A stretch of DNA of 49,503 bases from contig WELA01013853.1 of NCBI GenBank assembly GCA_009602735.1, positions 34,417 through 83,919 on the forward strand, written 5' to 3'. Origin of the DNA: Mesotaenium endlicherianum (Eukaryota; Streptophyta; Zygnematophyceae; Zygnematales; Mesotaeniaceae). Made by a program: the position numbers and the translations under genes. Shown here piece by piece: positions 32,228 through 42,963 of the stretch (its first letter is position 1; every line of letters starts with the position of its first letter). The notes below the pieces were generated by a model, which worked only from the letters and a program-made list of their open reading frames with translations, searched no databases and had not been told where the DNA came from.

Positions 32228-33508
32228 ATGGCCGATCCTCAAGACCAACAGCAAGCTTTCGAAGGAAGCCCTTCCTCTCCAAGACACCCTCCTCCAGCGC
32301 CGATGGGAGAGCCCACTCAAGAAAATCTGCAACAACAAGAAGCACCACAAGGAGGAGCACACCCTCCTCCAGCGTCGATGGGAGAGCCTACTCAAGGAAA
32401 TCTGCAACAACAAGAAGCACCACAAGGAGGAGCACCGTCAAATCCCGTGGCAGCCGCTATAGCAAAGTTGACCCCACCACAAGGAGTTCCCGCAAATGAG
32501 TGGGCAGCCTTCCTAATGACCGTCCACAACCAAGTGGGCTTGGCCACCTATGAAGCAACCGTGCAAGCGTCAAGAGAAGCTATGGCTGCCATGGTTGCCC
32601 CTATTGCGAGCAATGCTCAAAATCCAGCCCCGGCTCAAGCGCCTCCACAAGAGCCAACGAGAGCAAGGAAACTCATCAAGCCCGGCAAACCCGACACTTT
32701 CAACCCCGGGAAAGGTGCCAACCTGAATTTATGGCTCTACCAAGTGGAGACGTACCTCGCGTTCCTTGAAGTACCCGAGGAGGACTACGTTCCCTTTGCC
32801 GTTACCTTACTTAGAGGAGCAGCAACATCATGGTGGCGTAACTATCAAGCGGCTATATATCAAGCTATGGCGCACCCCATGCTCGGCCAAGAGCCCCCAC
32901 CATCATATGCAAGATGGGCAGATTTTCGTGAGGCCCTCAAGAAGCAATTCATGCCCATCAATGCGGAGAAGATTGCCCGAGGAAAGCTCCACCATCTCAA
33001 GCAAACGACGTCCGTTCAAGAGTATACATCCAGATTTCACGCCCTCACTCTTGAGATCCCCAACATGTCTCTCGAGGAGAAGATTGACCGTTACATCTTT
33101 GGCCTCAAACCCAAGGTGGCAAAGGAAGTGGAGTTACGCGACTTGACGGACTTCTCAAAGATCATTGAAGTGGCCCAAAAGGTGGATACCTTGGATTTCA
33201 AGCACTCCGTGCCTTCATCTTCACGGGTACCGACGACGCGGGTGTACGCAGCCCCTTCCACATCCGAATCTGGACCCACACCCATGGAAATCGGAGTTAT
33301 TAAAAGGGACCCCGCGGCTGCCCGGAAGAGTGGAAGACCCTCCAATGACACTTATGATGCAAGAAACCAGCAAGGAGTGAAAGCAAGACTCTCCCCGGCT
33401 GAAAAAGAAGCTCTCATGACGGCTGGACTATGCTTCTATTGCAAGGAAAAGGGCCATCGTGCACTTTCATGCCCCAAAAAGTTGTCAAAAAACGGACAGC
33501 GCCGGTAG
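32228..33508 (+). CDS. gag: Gag of element G
   Basis: 426 codons from the ATG 25 nt after the primer site. Layout as in A: Gln/Pro-rich N-terminus with two 25-residue units, Gag core about 165-290, and a CCHC knuckle at C402-C405-H410-C415. The stop TAG (33506-33508) lies inside the stem of the frameshift hairpin, so ribosomes that do not shift end there. Gag should assemble cytoplasmic particles that package the element RNA. Confidence 0.96.
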   Translation: MADPQDQQQAFEGSPSSPRHPPPAPMGEPTQENLQQQEAPQGGAHPPPASMGEPTQGNLQQQEAPQGGAPSNPVAAAIAKLTPPQGVPANEWAAFLMTVHNQVGLATYEATVQASREAMAAMVAPIASNAQNPAPAQAPPQEPTRARKLIKPGKPDTFNPGKGANLNLWLYQVETYLAFLEVPEEDYVPFAVTLLRGAATSWWRNYQAAIYQAMAHPMLGQEPPPSYARWADFREALKKQFMPINAEKIARGKLHHLKQTTSVQEYTSRFHALTLEIPNMSLEEKIDRYIFGLKPKVAKEVELRDLTDFSKIIEVAQKVDTLDFKHSVPSSSRVPTTRVYAAPSTSESGPTPMEIGVIKRDPAAARKSGRPSNDTYDARNQQGVKARLSPAEKEALMTAGLCFYCKEKGHRALSCPKKLSKNGQRR

Positions 33509-36500
33509 GCCAGGAGCCTACCACCCCAAGACCCACTTCACGAGAAGGCAACACGCCAAGTGAGGTGGAGACCCCCGTTGAAGACGACGTTCCAGCCCCA
33601 ATGAGTTTGAGAGGTTACCTTGGAGGAGAGAAGGTCCACATCTTGGTGGATAGCGGAGCTCAAGGCAACTTCATTGCTGCAGATTTTGCCACCAAGCACG
33701 GTATTACTATGCGAACTCTTGACCACGACGAGGAGATTATGATGCCCGATGGATTCTCCTATACTACCCCTTCCAAGAAGACGTACCCCTTGGCACTCTC
33801 TATCAAGTCCTTCAAGGATAGAGTAGTGTTCTCCCCCATGCAATTGGGCAAGTACGACGTCATCCTAGGGACGCCTTGGTTGACCAAGCACAACCCCCAA
33901 GTTGATTGGAGGACCGGTACTATCAAGATCAAGAATGACATCACTTCAAGAATCTGTATTTTGCGCGCAATCCAGAATATCCAGACCCAAGACATCCAGA
34001 AGCCGGCACACGAGATACTATTGTCCGCCCTCCAACTCAAGAGACTTGTGAGGAAGGGACACGAGCTTCTTTTGGCCTTGATCACGCCAAAAGACATCAA
34101 GAAAGACATCGAGAGTCAAGAAGGCAGCCCCGTTCCCAAGGAGATACAAGAAGTCTTTGAGGACTACAAAGAAGTGTTCTCCCCGGAATTGCCCAAGGGC
34201 CTACCCCCCAAAAGATTCGTAGACCACAAGATAGAGTTGGAGCCCGGAAGCAAGCCCATCTCTCGGCCTACGTTCAAAATGTCATACACGGAGCTAGACG
34301 AAGTCAAGAAGCAAATCAAGGAGCTACTGGAGCATGGCTTCATTCGACCTAGCAAGTCGCCATTTGGAGCCCCGGTGCTATTTGTCAAGAAGAAAGATGG
34401 TACCTTGAGGATGTGTGTGGACTATCGCGCCCTCAACAAGATCACCATCAAGAATCGATACCCGCTGCCGCGCATGGATGAGCTCATGGACCGGCTGGTT
34501 GGAGCCAAGTACTTCACGAAGATTGACTTACGGAGCGGCTACCACCAGATTCGCATCGCAGAACCGGACATAGAGAAGACGGCATTCAGGACAAGATATG
34601 GACATTTTGAGTTCATGGTCCTGCCATTTGGACTCACCAACGCGCCAGCAACTTTCATGACTATGATGAACACCATATTTCAGCCCATGTTGGACAGATT
34701 TGTGGTGGTATTCATCGATGACATCCTTATCTACAGCAAGACCCTTGAAGAGCATGCGAGACACTTGAAAGAAGTCCTTGAAGTATTGAAGCAAAACAAG
34801 CTGTTTGCGAAGGAGTCAAAATGCGAGTTTGCCAAACAAGAAGTGGAGTTCCTAGGTCTCCACGTGACTGCTGATGGCATCAAGATAGACCCCAAGAAGA
34901 CCACGGTGGTGGAGGAATGGCCAACCCCCACGACCAAGAAAGAACTCCAGTCATTCTTGGGATTTGCCAATTGGTACAGAAAATTCATCCAAGGCTTCTC
35001 GCACATAGCAGCCCCCCTGACAGATCTACTCAAGAAGGACAGGCTATATACATGGACCGAGAAAGAGGAAGAGGCATTTCAAGAGTTAAAGCGAAGATTG
35101 ACCACATCCCCGGTGCTCACACTCCCAAGTCCAAACCCAGATTGGCCCTTCCACGTCATCACCGATGCATCTTCCTATGCAATAGGAGCAATCCTGCTTC
35201 AAGACCAAGGCAAGGGACTGCAGCCCATCGCCTACGAGTCAAGGAAGCTAAATCCAGCCGAGCAAAATTATACAACCACGGAGCGAGAGGCATTGGCGAT
35301 TGTACATGCCTTGAAGGTTTGGCGCTGCTACGTTGAAGGACGCAAAGTACTGGTCACCACGGACCACGAGGCGTTAAAGCACCTCCAAACGCAGCCGTAT
35401 CTCTCAAGGAGACAAGCAAGATGGAGCGGATACTTGCAACAATACAACATCACGATTCAGTACCAGCCCGGCAAGACAAACCCGGCTGACCCCCTCTCAA
35501 GACTGCAATTAAATGCAGTGATGGTATCCCTGAAGACAGATCTGGAAGCTCGATTTTCAGCCGCCTATGAAAGAGACCCTTACTACAAGAACGGAGAAGC
35601 AGCCTTGGACCCATGCAAGAAGCAAGAAGGCAATTATTGGGTGAGGCAAGATACGGGCCAGAGATGTGTTCCTAATGACTTAGACCTCCGGCTCTTGCTT
35701 CTACGAGAAGCACACGACAACCCTCTTGGAGGACACTTTGGAATCCTAAGGACCACGGGCGTTCTAGCTAGGACTTATTGTTGGCCAGGCATGTCTAAGC
35801 AAGTCAAGGAGTACTGCAGGAGCTGTGACACATGCCAAAGAATCAAGCCATCATCGCAAAAGGCGGGAGGACTCCTCCAACCACTACCAATCCCCGAAAG
35901 ACAATGGACGGACATCTCAATGGACCTTATCGTGGACTTGCCCGTGACACCTCGAGGCCATAATGCAATACTCACGGTGGTGGACAGACTTACCAAGATG
36001 GCTCATTTTATTCCCACGACGACTAAGGCTACAGCACCACAACTTGCAAGACTCATCTTTGACAACATCTTCCGACTCCATGGACTACCATCAAGAATTG
36101 TGTCAGATAGAGATCCAAGATTCACAAGCCATTTCTGGAAAAATCTCTTCAAGAACTTGGGTACATCGCTGGATATGTCTACTGCCTACCACCCACAATC
36201 AGATGGGCAAACCGAGCGTATGAATCGTACCCTAAAGACCTCTCTAAAGGCCTACGTGTCTACCCTCGAGCAAGACTGGGACATGTACTTGACCCCCCTC
36301 GAGTTTGCCTACAACAACACTACGCAGGCCTCTACCCAAGAGTCCCCATTCTTCCTCAACTATGGCTTCCATCCGACCACGCCACTGAGCTTCACGGCTG
36401 GCCATGATGAAGTACCTGCAGCCACAGATTTTATGGAGACATTAGAAGCAGCCCTTACAGCAGCGAAGAAAGCTCTACAACACGCGCAAGATGCTCAAGC

Positions 36501-37095
36501 AAGAGTGGCGAACAGATCCAGAAGAGAAATTACGTACAGAGTGGGTGACAACGTGTTACTATCATCCAAGAACATTTCCCTGAACAACAGGCCTGCCGGC
36601 AGCAAGTTCTCTCCCAAGTATTTGGGACCCTTCAAGATTATCCAGCAAGTCAACCCCGTTGCTTTCAAGCTAGAACTTCCCCAGACTATGCACATCGACC
36701 CCGTATTCCACGCTTCCCTCTTCAAGCCATATGTGCAACCCGACAACAAGTTCCCAGGACGTGTGACAACCCCACCAGCCCCAACAATAGTGGATGATCA
36801 TTTGGAGTACGAAGTGGAAGACATAGTGGCTATGAGAAATTTCAGGAGACAGCAGCAATACTTGATCAAGTGGAAAGGATATCCAGATTCGGAGAATAGT
36901 TGGGTGGCGGCGCACTACCTTGACAAAGTTCAGAGAAAGTTGAAGCGCTTCCATGCCGCCAACCCCCATCTTGGACCAGCCCCAAGTCTCTCTACTAGAA
37001 GCCCGAAGACTTCAGGGAGGCAGCCTGCCACCATCAAGAAGCAGCAGAAGACCCCTTGGAGGCAGCCTGCAAGAACAAGAAAGAGGAAAAATTGA
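33430..37095 (+). CDS. pol: Pol polyprotein of element G
   Basis: 1221 codons counted from the first in-frame ATG; actual synthesis probably enters at 33493 by -1 frameshift, so the first 21 or so residues are unlikely to be made. Protease LVDSGAQ (D74), RT with FIDD (428-431), RNase H with D579 and D645, integrase finger H762/H769/C799/C802, catalytic D832-D893-E929 (D,D35E), GPF module near 1066, chromodomain about 1126-1175, and a basic Gln/Lys/Arg tail. The chromodomain of such elements directs insertion toward particular chromatin marks. No disabling change is visible. Confidence 0.96.
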   Translation: MLLLQGKGPSCTFMPQKVVKKRTAPVGQEPTTPRPTSREGNTPSEVETPVEDDVPAPMSLRGYLGGEKVHILVDSGAQGNFIAADFATKHGITMRTLDHDEEIMMPDGFSYTTPSKKTYPLALSIKSFKDRVVFSPMQLGKYDVILGTPWLTKHNPQVDWRTGTIKIKNDITSRICILRAIQNIQTQDIQKPAHEILLSALQLKRLVRKGHELLLALITPKDIKKDIESQEGSPVPKEIQEVFEDYKEVFSPELPKGLPPKRFVDHKIELEPGSKPISRPTFKMSYTELDEVKKQIKELLEHGFIRPSKSPFGAPVLFVKKKDGTLRMCVDYRALNKITIKNRYPLPRMDELMDRLVGAKYFTKIDLRSGYHQIRIAEPDIEKTAFRTRYGHFEFMVLPFGLTNAPATFMTMMNTIFQPMLDRFVVVFIDDILIYSKTLEEHARHLKEVLEVLKQNKLFAKESKCEFAKQEVEFLGLHVTADGIKIDPKKTTVVEEWPTPTTKKELQSFLGFANWYRKFIQGFSHIAAPLTDLLKKDRLYTWTEKEEEAFQELKRRLTTSPVLTLPSPNPDWPFHVITDASSYAIGAILLQDQGKGLQPIAYESRKLNPAEQNYTTTEREALAIVHALKVWRCYVEGRKVLVTTDHEALKHLQTQPYLSRRQARWSGYLQQYNITIQYQPGKTNPADPLSRLQLNAVMVSLKTDLEARFSAAYERDPYYKNGEAALDPCKKQEGNYWVRQDTGQRCVPNDLDLRLLLLREAHDNPLGGHFGILRTTGVLARTYCWPGMSKQVKEYCRSCDTCQRIKPSSQKAGGLLQPLPIPERQWTDISMDLIVDLPVTPRGHNAILTVVDRLTKMAHFIPTTTKATAPQLARLIFDNIFRLHGLPSRIVSDRDPRFTSHFWKNLFKNLGTSLDMSTAYHPQSDGQTERMNRTLKTSLKAYVSTLEQDWDMYLTPLEFAYNNTTQASTQESPFFLNYGFHPTTPLSFTAGHDEVPAATDFMETLEAALTAAKKALQHAQDAQARVANRSRREITYRVGDNVLLSSKNISLNNRPAGSKFSPKYLGPFKIIQQVNPVAFKLELPQTMHIDPVFHASLFKPYVQPDNKFPGRVTTPPAPTIVDDHLEYEVEDIVAMRNFRRQQQYLIKWKGYPDSENSWVAAHYLDKVQRKLKRFHAANPHLGPAPSLSTRSPKTSGRQPATIKKQQKTPWRQPARTRKRKN
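33487..33522 (+). promoter_or_regulatory. -1 frameshift signal between gag and pol (G)
   Basis: Slippery heptamer A AAA AAC (33487-33493) sits with AAA and AAC as gag-frame codons. The spacer is 10 nt. The stem GGTAGGC (33504-33510) pairs with GCCTACC (33516-33522) around loop CAGGA. Pol is in the -1 frame across the overlap. Confidence 0.82.
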
Positions 37096-37852
37096 CATTA
37101 GACACTCTTCTCTTCTCGCAGTTTCTGGACAGAAAACTAAAACTGCTACTGGTAATAGGTCTCTGCATAATAAATTCTGAAAATTTACCTGGCTGTAGTC
37201 CATGAGTAGCCGGTCATTTAGAGTCCAAGTTTGCTCAATTTGGAGCACTGGTGAGAGAGATATGATGCTCTAAGTAGAAGGGGGTCAGGCTGCTGGCATT
37301 GTTAGGACAGAATATGCCTTCTGACATTGTGCCTTCCCCTGAACTTGGAATGCTCTGAAACTCAAGACTCTGGTAGAACATCTTACAGCGCCCAGTTTGA
37401 GACTTAGTTTGCAGAATTTGGAGAAGTATAGAAGGACTTATGATTTTCAGAAGTTTCTGCACAGATTTGGAGGAGTGCCTACTCTCTCAGCTCTCAACGA
37501 CACTCCAGAAATGAGAATGCTCTCAAATTTGGTGACCCGGTAGAGTTCTCCGACGCGGTCCGTCTGGCACTCGAATTTTCAGATTTGGAGCAGTTCTGTG
37601 GCCGCTATGAATTTTTGAGTTCGTGGCAGATTCTGGGCCAACTTGTACAATTTTCTTTATCATTAAGGAGTAGGCTAGCCAATAAGGTCACACCACCTAC
37701 GACCTTGCCTAGTCTACCTTACATGTGTAGCACCTGACTTGGCGCCTTTGACTAGTCCTCTTCACATGTGTGGCATCTGACTTGAAACTGTTGACTAGTT
37801 TGCTCCACATGTGTAAGACCTGACTTGACGCGCCGAGACGTCGCTTTTTCTA
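37096..37852 (+). other. Element G 3' untranslated region
   Basis: Same noncoding segment as in A and D, between the pol stop and the polypurine tract. No conserved ORF. Confidence 0.7.
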
Positions 37853-37864
37853 TTGGGGGGGTGA
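37853..37864 (+). other. Polypurine tract of element G
   Basis: TTGGGGGGGTGA directly before the 3' LTR, preceded by a T-rich stretch, as usual for plus-strand primers. Confidence 0.88.
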
Positions 37865-38367
37865 TGTAGTGATTTGAGTTATTATATATTAGTTTGCATA
37901 TATTTTAATGTTTTCAAATATATTTGGAGTAGTATTGTGTGGAGTCAAGTGTGAATAGGTACTCTAGTAACTTGGTTCATGTCCTTTGAACCTTCCAAGG
38001 CATTTTCGAAGTTAGAGGAAAGACCTAGAAGAACTCCATGTGGCAAAAGTCAGATGTGCCATTTTTAGGTCAAAAGGACATGTGTACATTATTCTAGAAA
38101 GAGGTGGCAAGTTTTGGGATGTGTTGGGTGCCAACACATCAACATACACCTTCCTAGAAATTACTTATGTAGCAAGTATATAAACAAGAGCTAGAACATA
38201 GAAAGACATTCCAGAATCACTCTTGTACTTGCCAAAATCCAGAAATATATTAACTTTCAAGAAGCCATCTCTCTTTCAAGAAGCTACCACTTGTGTTCAA
38301 AGATCCTTGTCTTGAATAGATAAAGTATTCTGTTTTACTAAGTACTTTATCTATCTGTTTCACTACA
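37865..38367 (+). repeat. 3' LTR of element G
   Basis: 503 bp, almost identical to the 5' LTR: a 2-bp indel with one change near position 23, A/G near 62, and T/C near 128. Confidence 0.95.
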
Positions 38368-38432
38368 AGGGCACTCAGCAACGGCAAAAGGGCATGACTT
38401 CACTAACTTCATTGTGTTTATGATTGAGCAGG

Positions 38433-40094
38433 ATGACTCAAAAGTCGAAACTCAAGAGGAAGAGAAGGGCGGAAGAGGCACATGCAGAATACTTGCAATT
38501 CCGTGGAGACATCAAATCATCTTCCATCACCGCTCGGGAATCACAACGACTCCAACAACAGCGGGAGGCACAGAAGAAGAAGGAGGAGGAGGAACAGGCC
38601 AGACTGAGGCAGGAAGAAATGGACAGAAAAGCTGCAGAGGAGGCCAAGAAAGCAGAGGAGGAGAGGCAAGCTGAGGAGAAGCGGAAGCAGCAGGCTGAAG
38701 AAGACGAACGGAGGAGAATCAGCAGCTACCGCTACACAGTGCTGGGCAAGGGCTTTGATCTACTAGAGGAGGCCTTTAAGTATGCCCAGAGAAGTCGCAG
38801 TGAGTCGCAGAAGGAAATCCTCCAGAAGGAAGGGGAGACATCCGAAAACTTTGACAAGTATATAGAGGTCAGCACAGGGCTCCTCCTCTACCACGATAAC
38901 GCCAGGATGGTAGGATATACAATCGGAGAGGCCAAGGCAATGGCCCACGTGAACGAAGCAGGAGCTGTCTCGATTCCTAGTATCTGGGGGGCCGATAGGG
39001 TCATCAGGATGATCCCTATGGACGCAGACAGCTTCAAGGACTCAACACCCCATAACAGGTTCAAGGCCATGTATAACGAGGTGGAGAGGAGGAGCTGGGA
39101 ATTTGTGGCCAGGGAAACCAGTAAGCTCGACTTTGGAGGCCACTGGTACCCTTGTACTCTTAAAAGGACAGACCCCGCCTTCTTCCAAAAGCCCGCCGAT
39201 TGGCGGTGGATGACCATCAACATAAGGGACAAGCAGAATGACAGGGTGACAAATGAGGATTTCCTGACAGACCTAAAGGGGAAAATAGTATTGCCCCCTC
39301 ACATTGTGGCTTGGGACCCAAGATTTGATGGAGTCAGAGACTGCATGAGCCAGGAGATGCAGGGGGACAGAAGCAGGGCCCGAGAGTCATTCTCCAAAGG
39401 GAAGCACGCTTATGCCAAATGGGCAAGTAAGCAGGGGGAAAAGGACCTCTATGCGATCCGGACTCAGCAGCCCCCACCAGCACCCAAAAGGGGAAGGTCA
39501 GTAGGATATTCTTTTTCTCGGGAAGAGCTGGAGCAGCTGACAGAAGAGACCCCAGAAGTCTCAGAGGAACCCGGGGACGGAGAGGAGGAGGAGTCAGAGG
39601 AAGACGAGGAGGAAGGCGAGGAGGAGGACACTAGCCCCGCCGTGATCCTGACGCCTGCCACATCCCCTATAAGGGAGAACACGGGGTTGGCCATGCAGCA
39701 ACTCGCTGAAGAGGAGGATATCACTTGGCTGGGGACTGCCAGAAGACAGACCCCATCTCCAGGCAAGGAGACCCAGTCAGACAGGGCAGACAGGAGGGCT
39801 GCTCGGGAGATAGCCAGAGGCCGGCCAGCATCTCCCTCGCAGAGAGGGCATGTACCCTTGGCTCATGTCATGCAACATCCTTCTGGGATGCCGGTATACG
39901 TACCTGTCAGTTTGAGGGCTGCCCAGGAGAAGGCTGCCTCCCTCCAGACTGTGCAGGAGGAAACAACCCAGTTACTGCGTTCTCCGCGGGGTCCTTACAC
40001 GGAACCTTCCTCTCAGACAGGCTTCAGAAGACCCCAAGACAGGAGGAGGTCTGGCTCCCCTGAGTATAGGGCTTCAGGGACATCTCCCTCCTAA
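38433..40094 (+). CDS. Third ORF of element E, unknown coiled-coil protein
   Basis: 553 codons, intact, between pol and the 3' LTR, where some plant elements carry an extra or env-like ORF. I do not recognise the family. Residues 3-12 are strongly basic (possible nuclear signal); about 35-97 are a Lys/Glu/Gln-rich coiled coil; about 98-345 look globular (YTVLGKGFDLLEEAF, HWYPCTLKR, WRWMTINIRD, IVAWDPRFDGVRD); 366-399 are acidic; the remainder is Ser/Pro-rich and disordered. No signal peptide or membrane segment is seen, so an envelope role is unlikely. ATG 38433 follows TTGAGCAGG, a fair intron acceptor with a CTAAC branch-like word 25 nt upstream. It stays open although gag and pol of the same element are broken. 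Confidence 0.75.
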   Translation: MTQKSKLKRKRRAEEAHAEYLQFRGDIKSSSITARESQRLQQQREAQKKKEEEEQARLRQEEMDRKAAEEAKKAEEERQAEEKRKQQAEEDERRRISSYRYTVLGKGFDLLEEAFKYAQRSRSESQKEILQKEGETSENFDKYIEVSTGLLLYHDNARMVGYTIGEAKAMAHVNEAGAVSIPSIWGADRVIRMIPMDADSFKDSTPHNRFKAMYNEVERRSWEFVARETSKLDFGGHWYPCTLKRTDPAFFQKPADWRWMTINIRDKQNDRVTNEDFLTDLKGKIVLPPHIVAWDPRFDGVRDCMSQEMQGDRSRARESFSKGKHAYAKWASKQGEKDLYAIRTQQPPPAPKRGRSVGYSFSREELEQLTEETPEVSEEPGDGEEEESEEDEEEGEEEDTSPAVILTPATSPIRENTGLAMQQLAEEEDITWLGTARRQTPSPGKETQSDRADRRAAREIARGRPASPSQRGHVPLAHVMQHPSGMPVYVPVSLRAAQEKAASLQTVQEETTQLLRSPRGPYTEPSSQTGFRRPQDRRRSGSPEYRASGTSPS

Positions 40095-40144
40095 TGGCAG
40101 TAGGCTGGGGACGGAAGAGACAGCACGCTGATATTAGTGTTAGT

Positions 40145-40161
40145 GTTGTCGAGGCGACAAC
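40145..40161 (+). other. Conserved hairpin before the E 3' LTR
   Basis: GTTGTCGAGGCGACAAC: perfect 7-bp stem, 3-nt loop. It ends 18 nt before the LTR, exactly as in element F. Confidence 0.85.
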
Positions 40162-40166
40162 ATGAT

Positions 40167-40179
40167 AAGTTGGAGGGAT
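40167..40179 (+). other. Polypurine tract of element E
   Basis: AAGTTGGAGGGAT precedes the LTR start TGTAATG; the corresponding F tract is AAGTTGGGAAGAT. Confidence 0.75.
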
Positions 40180-40900
40180 TGTAATGAATCAGTATATTAG
40201 TTGATATAATATTCATTTAAATAATATAGTTCAATAAGTTCAGCCTGCTGAACTGTAGTTAATGATCAGTCTGCTGGACTTTATATTTAATATCAGTTTA
40301 ATGACTCGGCCGGAAGCAGCAGGCTGATGACAACTTAAGTCAGCTAGCTGACACAATCTTTGACAGCCAGCTGACTTCCGTACTCGGTAGCAGCGAACTG
40401 CCTCGATATGCATCTAAGTGTGGTATGCTAGATGAATGGCCAGATGACATCCCTATGATGGATGGCGATTCGGGATGATGGGAGATGGCGGTGGATTTGG
40501 TTAACCGAGGTCCTACCAACGTGGTTAACTCCCGGGTAGGCGGTGCCATCGCACTGGCCGTTGAACAGTAAACTCATTCCATGTACATATGCTAGGCATT
40601 GCTCTCGAGTTCGGCATTCGGAAACGAGGCCAACTCTCTTGTACAGCTTACTGAGAGAGATCTGAATCCAAGGCGAGAAGCCATTGATACGCACTGTCTT
40701 CTAACCTTGCTTATGTATGAGTTTACTGATTTGCATTATTGATGCTAGTTTACTCTCATTTAACTGACGAGTATTATTCACTGCTAGTGTGTTGTCCTTT
40801 GCCGTTAAACCTGTTAACGGAAAATACCATAAAGATTACTTGCTGATATAAAGATCTTTATTAATTGTTAATCGCCTATTTGGTAAGTCGATTTATTTCA
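40180..40900 (+). repeat. 3' LTR of element E
   Basis: 721 bp, same length as the 5' LTR, with scattered substitutions and the GGTAAGT word kept. Confidence 0.93.
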
Positions 40901-40901
40901 N
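40901..40901. other. Assembly gap base (N) at the E/D junction
   Basis: Unlike the other four N positions, no long duplication is visible. N plus GTCT lie between the LTR end and the expected CTCAA duplication, so a few bases at this join are unreliable. Confidence 0.7.
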
Positions 40902-41587
40902 GTCTCTCAATGTCTTTCTTGATGTCTTTTGGCGTGATCAAGGCCAAAAGAAGCTCGTGTCCCTTCCTCACAAGTCTCTTGAGTTTGAGGGCGGACAATA
41001 GTATCTCGTGTGTTGGCTTCTTGATGTCTGGGGTCTGGATATTATGGATTGCGCGCAAAATACAGATTCTTGAAGTGATGTCATTCTTGATCTTGATAGT
41101 ACCATCCCTCCAATCAACTTGGGGGTTGTGCATGGTCAACCAAGGCGTCCCTAGGATGATCGTACTTGCCCAATTGCATGGGGCAAAACACTACTCTATC
41201 CTTGAAAGACTTGAGAGAGAGTGACAAGGGGTACGTCTTCTTAGAAGGTGTAGTATAGGAGAATTCGTCGGGCATCATAACCTCCTCGTCGTGGTCAAGA
41301 GTTCGCACAATAATGCCGTGCTTGGTGGCAAAATCTGCAGCAATAAAGTTGCCTTGAACTCCGCTATCCACCAAGATGTGGACCTTCTCTCCTCCAAGGT
41401 AACCTCTCAAACTCATTGGGGCTGGAACGTCGTCTTCAACGGGGGTCTCCACCTCACTTGGCTTGTTGACTTCTCGTGAAGTGGATCTTGGGGTGGTAGG
41501 CTCCTGGCCTACCGGCGCTGTCCGTTTTTTGACAACTTTTTGGGGCATGAGAGTGCACGATGGCCCTTTTCCTTGCAATAAAAGCAT
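40902..41587 (-). pseudogene. pol: pol remnant of element D (protease side)
   Basis: Continues the D pol reading on the other side of element E. It covers the region from the pol start through protease (LVDSGVQGNFI; A and G have SGAQ) to the segment just before RT. A 2-bp deletion near 41158 shifts the frame compared with A. The frameshift site A AAA AAC and its hairpin are preserved at about 41495-41530. Confidence 0.88.
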
Positions 41588-42714
41588 AGTCCAGCCGTCA
41601 TGAGAGCTTCTTTTTCAGCCGGGGAGAGTCTTGCTTTCACTCCTTGCTGGTTTCTTGCATCATAAGTATCATTGGAGGGTCTTCCACTCTTCCGGGCAGC
41701 CGCGGGGTCCCTTTTAATAACTCTAATTTCCATGGGTGTGGGTCCAAATTCGGATGTGGAAGGGGCTGCGTACACCCGCGTCGCCGGTACCCGTGAAGAT
41801 GAAGGCACGGAGTGCTTGAAATCCAAGGTATCCACCTTTTGGGCCACTTCAATGATCTTTGAGAAGTCCGTCAAGTCGCGTAACTCCACTTCCTTTGCCA
41901 CCTTGGGTTTGAGGCCAAAGATGTAGCGGTTGATCTTCTCCTCGAGAGGCATGTTGGGGATCTCAAGAGTGAGGGCGTGAAATCTGGATGTATACTCTTG
42001 TATGGACGTCGTTTGCTTGAGATGGTGGAGCTTTCCTTGGGCAATCTTCTCCGCATTGATGGGCATGAATTGCTTCTTGAGGGCCTCACGAAAATCTGCC
42101 CATCTTGCATATGATGGTGGGGGCTCTTGGCCGAGCATGGGGTGCGCCATAGCTTGATATATAGCCGCTTGATAGTTACGCCACCATGATGTTGCTGCTC
42201 CTCTAAGTAAGGTAACGGCAAAGGGAACGTAGTCCTCCTCGGGTACTTCAAGGAACGCGAGGTACGTCTCCACTTGGTAGAGCCACAAATTTAGGTTGGC
42301 ACCTTTCTCGGGGTTGAAAGTGTCGGGTTTGCCGGGCTTGATGAGTTTCCTTGCTCTCGTTGGCTCTTGTGGAGGCGCTTGAGCCGGGGCTGGATTTTGA
42401 GCATTGCTTGCAATAGAGGCAACCATGGCAGCCATAGCTTCTCTTGACGCTTGCACGGTTGCTTCATAGGTGGCCAAGCCCACTTGGTTGTGGACGGTCA
42501 TTAGGAAGGCTGCCCACTCATTTGCGGGAACTCCTTGTGGTGGGGTCAACTTTGCTATAGCGGCTGCCACGGGATTTGACGGTGCTCCTCCTTGTGGTGC
42601 TTCTTGTTGTTGCAGATTTTCTTGAGTGGGCTCTTCCATCGGCGCTGGAGGAGGACCTCATGGAGAGAAAGGGCTTCCTTCAAAAGCTTGCTGTTGGTCG
42701 TAAGGATCGGCCAT
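41509..42714 (-). pseudogene. gag: gag of element D
   Basis: The ancestral ATG is at 42714-42712, but that frame reaches a stop about 17 codons on because of a change at CATGGAGAG near 42660. A downstream frame from about 42639 is open for 376 codons through the Gag core and the CCHC knuckle ([14 protein letters not shown]). It carries one copy, not two, of the 25-residue unit. The shortened frame could still encode the core, but the element is otherwise dead. Confidence 0.88.
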
Positions 42715-42751
42715 CTTCTTGTGCTACCAAAGTGCCCTGCTTCGATACCAC

Positions 42752-42958
42752 TGTAGTGAAACAGATAGATAAACTTTTGCCACGTGGAGTTCTTCTAGGT
42801 TTTTCCTCTAACTTCGAAAATGCCTTAGAAAGTTCAAAGGACATGAACCAAGTCACTAGAGTACCTATTCACACTTGAATCCACACAATACTACTCCAAA
42901 TATTTTTGAAAACATTAATATATATGCAAACTAATATATAATAACTCAAATCACTACA
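42752..42958 (-). repeat. 5' LTR of element D, internally deleted
   Basis: 207 bp instead of 503: TGTAGTGAAACAGATAGATAAA jumps directly to CTTTTGCCACGTGG, losing about 296 bp including the TATA region and the LTR hairpin. The outer ends are kept. The primer site next to it reads TGGTATCGAAGC on the minus strand, one base changed. Confidence 0.9.
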
Positions 42959-42963
42959 GCATG

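Larger units (their letters stand above)
31681..38372 (+). mobile_element. Element G: intact, young chromovirus (family R)
   Basis: Complete plus-strand element with target duplication AGGGC (31681-31685, 38368-38372), LTRs of 505 and 503 bp differing by only about four events, primer site, open gag and pol, and polypurine tract. It is the innermost insertion of the nest. Gag equals that of A. Of all copies here it is the best candidate for an element still able to move. Confidence 0.96.
25567..40910 (+). mobile_element. Element E: family-S chromovirus with an extra ORF, host of G
   Basis: 721-bp LTRs at 25572-26292 and 40180-40900, target duplication CTCAA (25567-25571, 40906-40910; N plus GTCT intervene at the right join). 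Order: LTR, primer site, gag, protease-RT-RNase H-integrase-chromodomain, a 259-bp spacer containing an LTR-like start, element G, an intact third ORF, hairpin, purine tract, LTR. Without G the element is about 8.6 kb. gag and pol carry several stops; LTRs differ at roughly 15 positions by eye. Confidence 0.92.
21271..42963 (-). mobile_element. Element D: defective family-R chromovirus, host of E
   Basis: Minus-strand element with target duplication GCATG (21271-21275 and 42959-42963), inserted in the F internal region. Its 3' LTR is on the left, its 5' LTR on the right. Element E splits pol at the codon region near 25571. Pol has a stop, a 10-bp deletion and two assembly N joints; protease and gag carry small deletions; the 5' LTR has lost about 300 bp. 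D cannot move by itself. Confidence 0.9.

Noticed and set aside
38433-40094. Calling ORF3 of element E an envelope gene
   Set aside because: There is no signal peptide, transmembrane segment or cysteine pattern; only the position is env-like.
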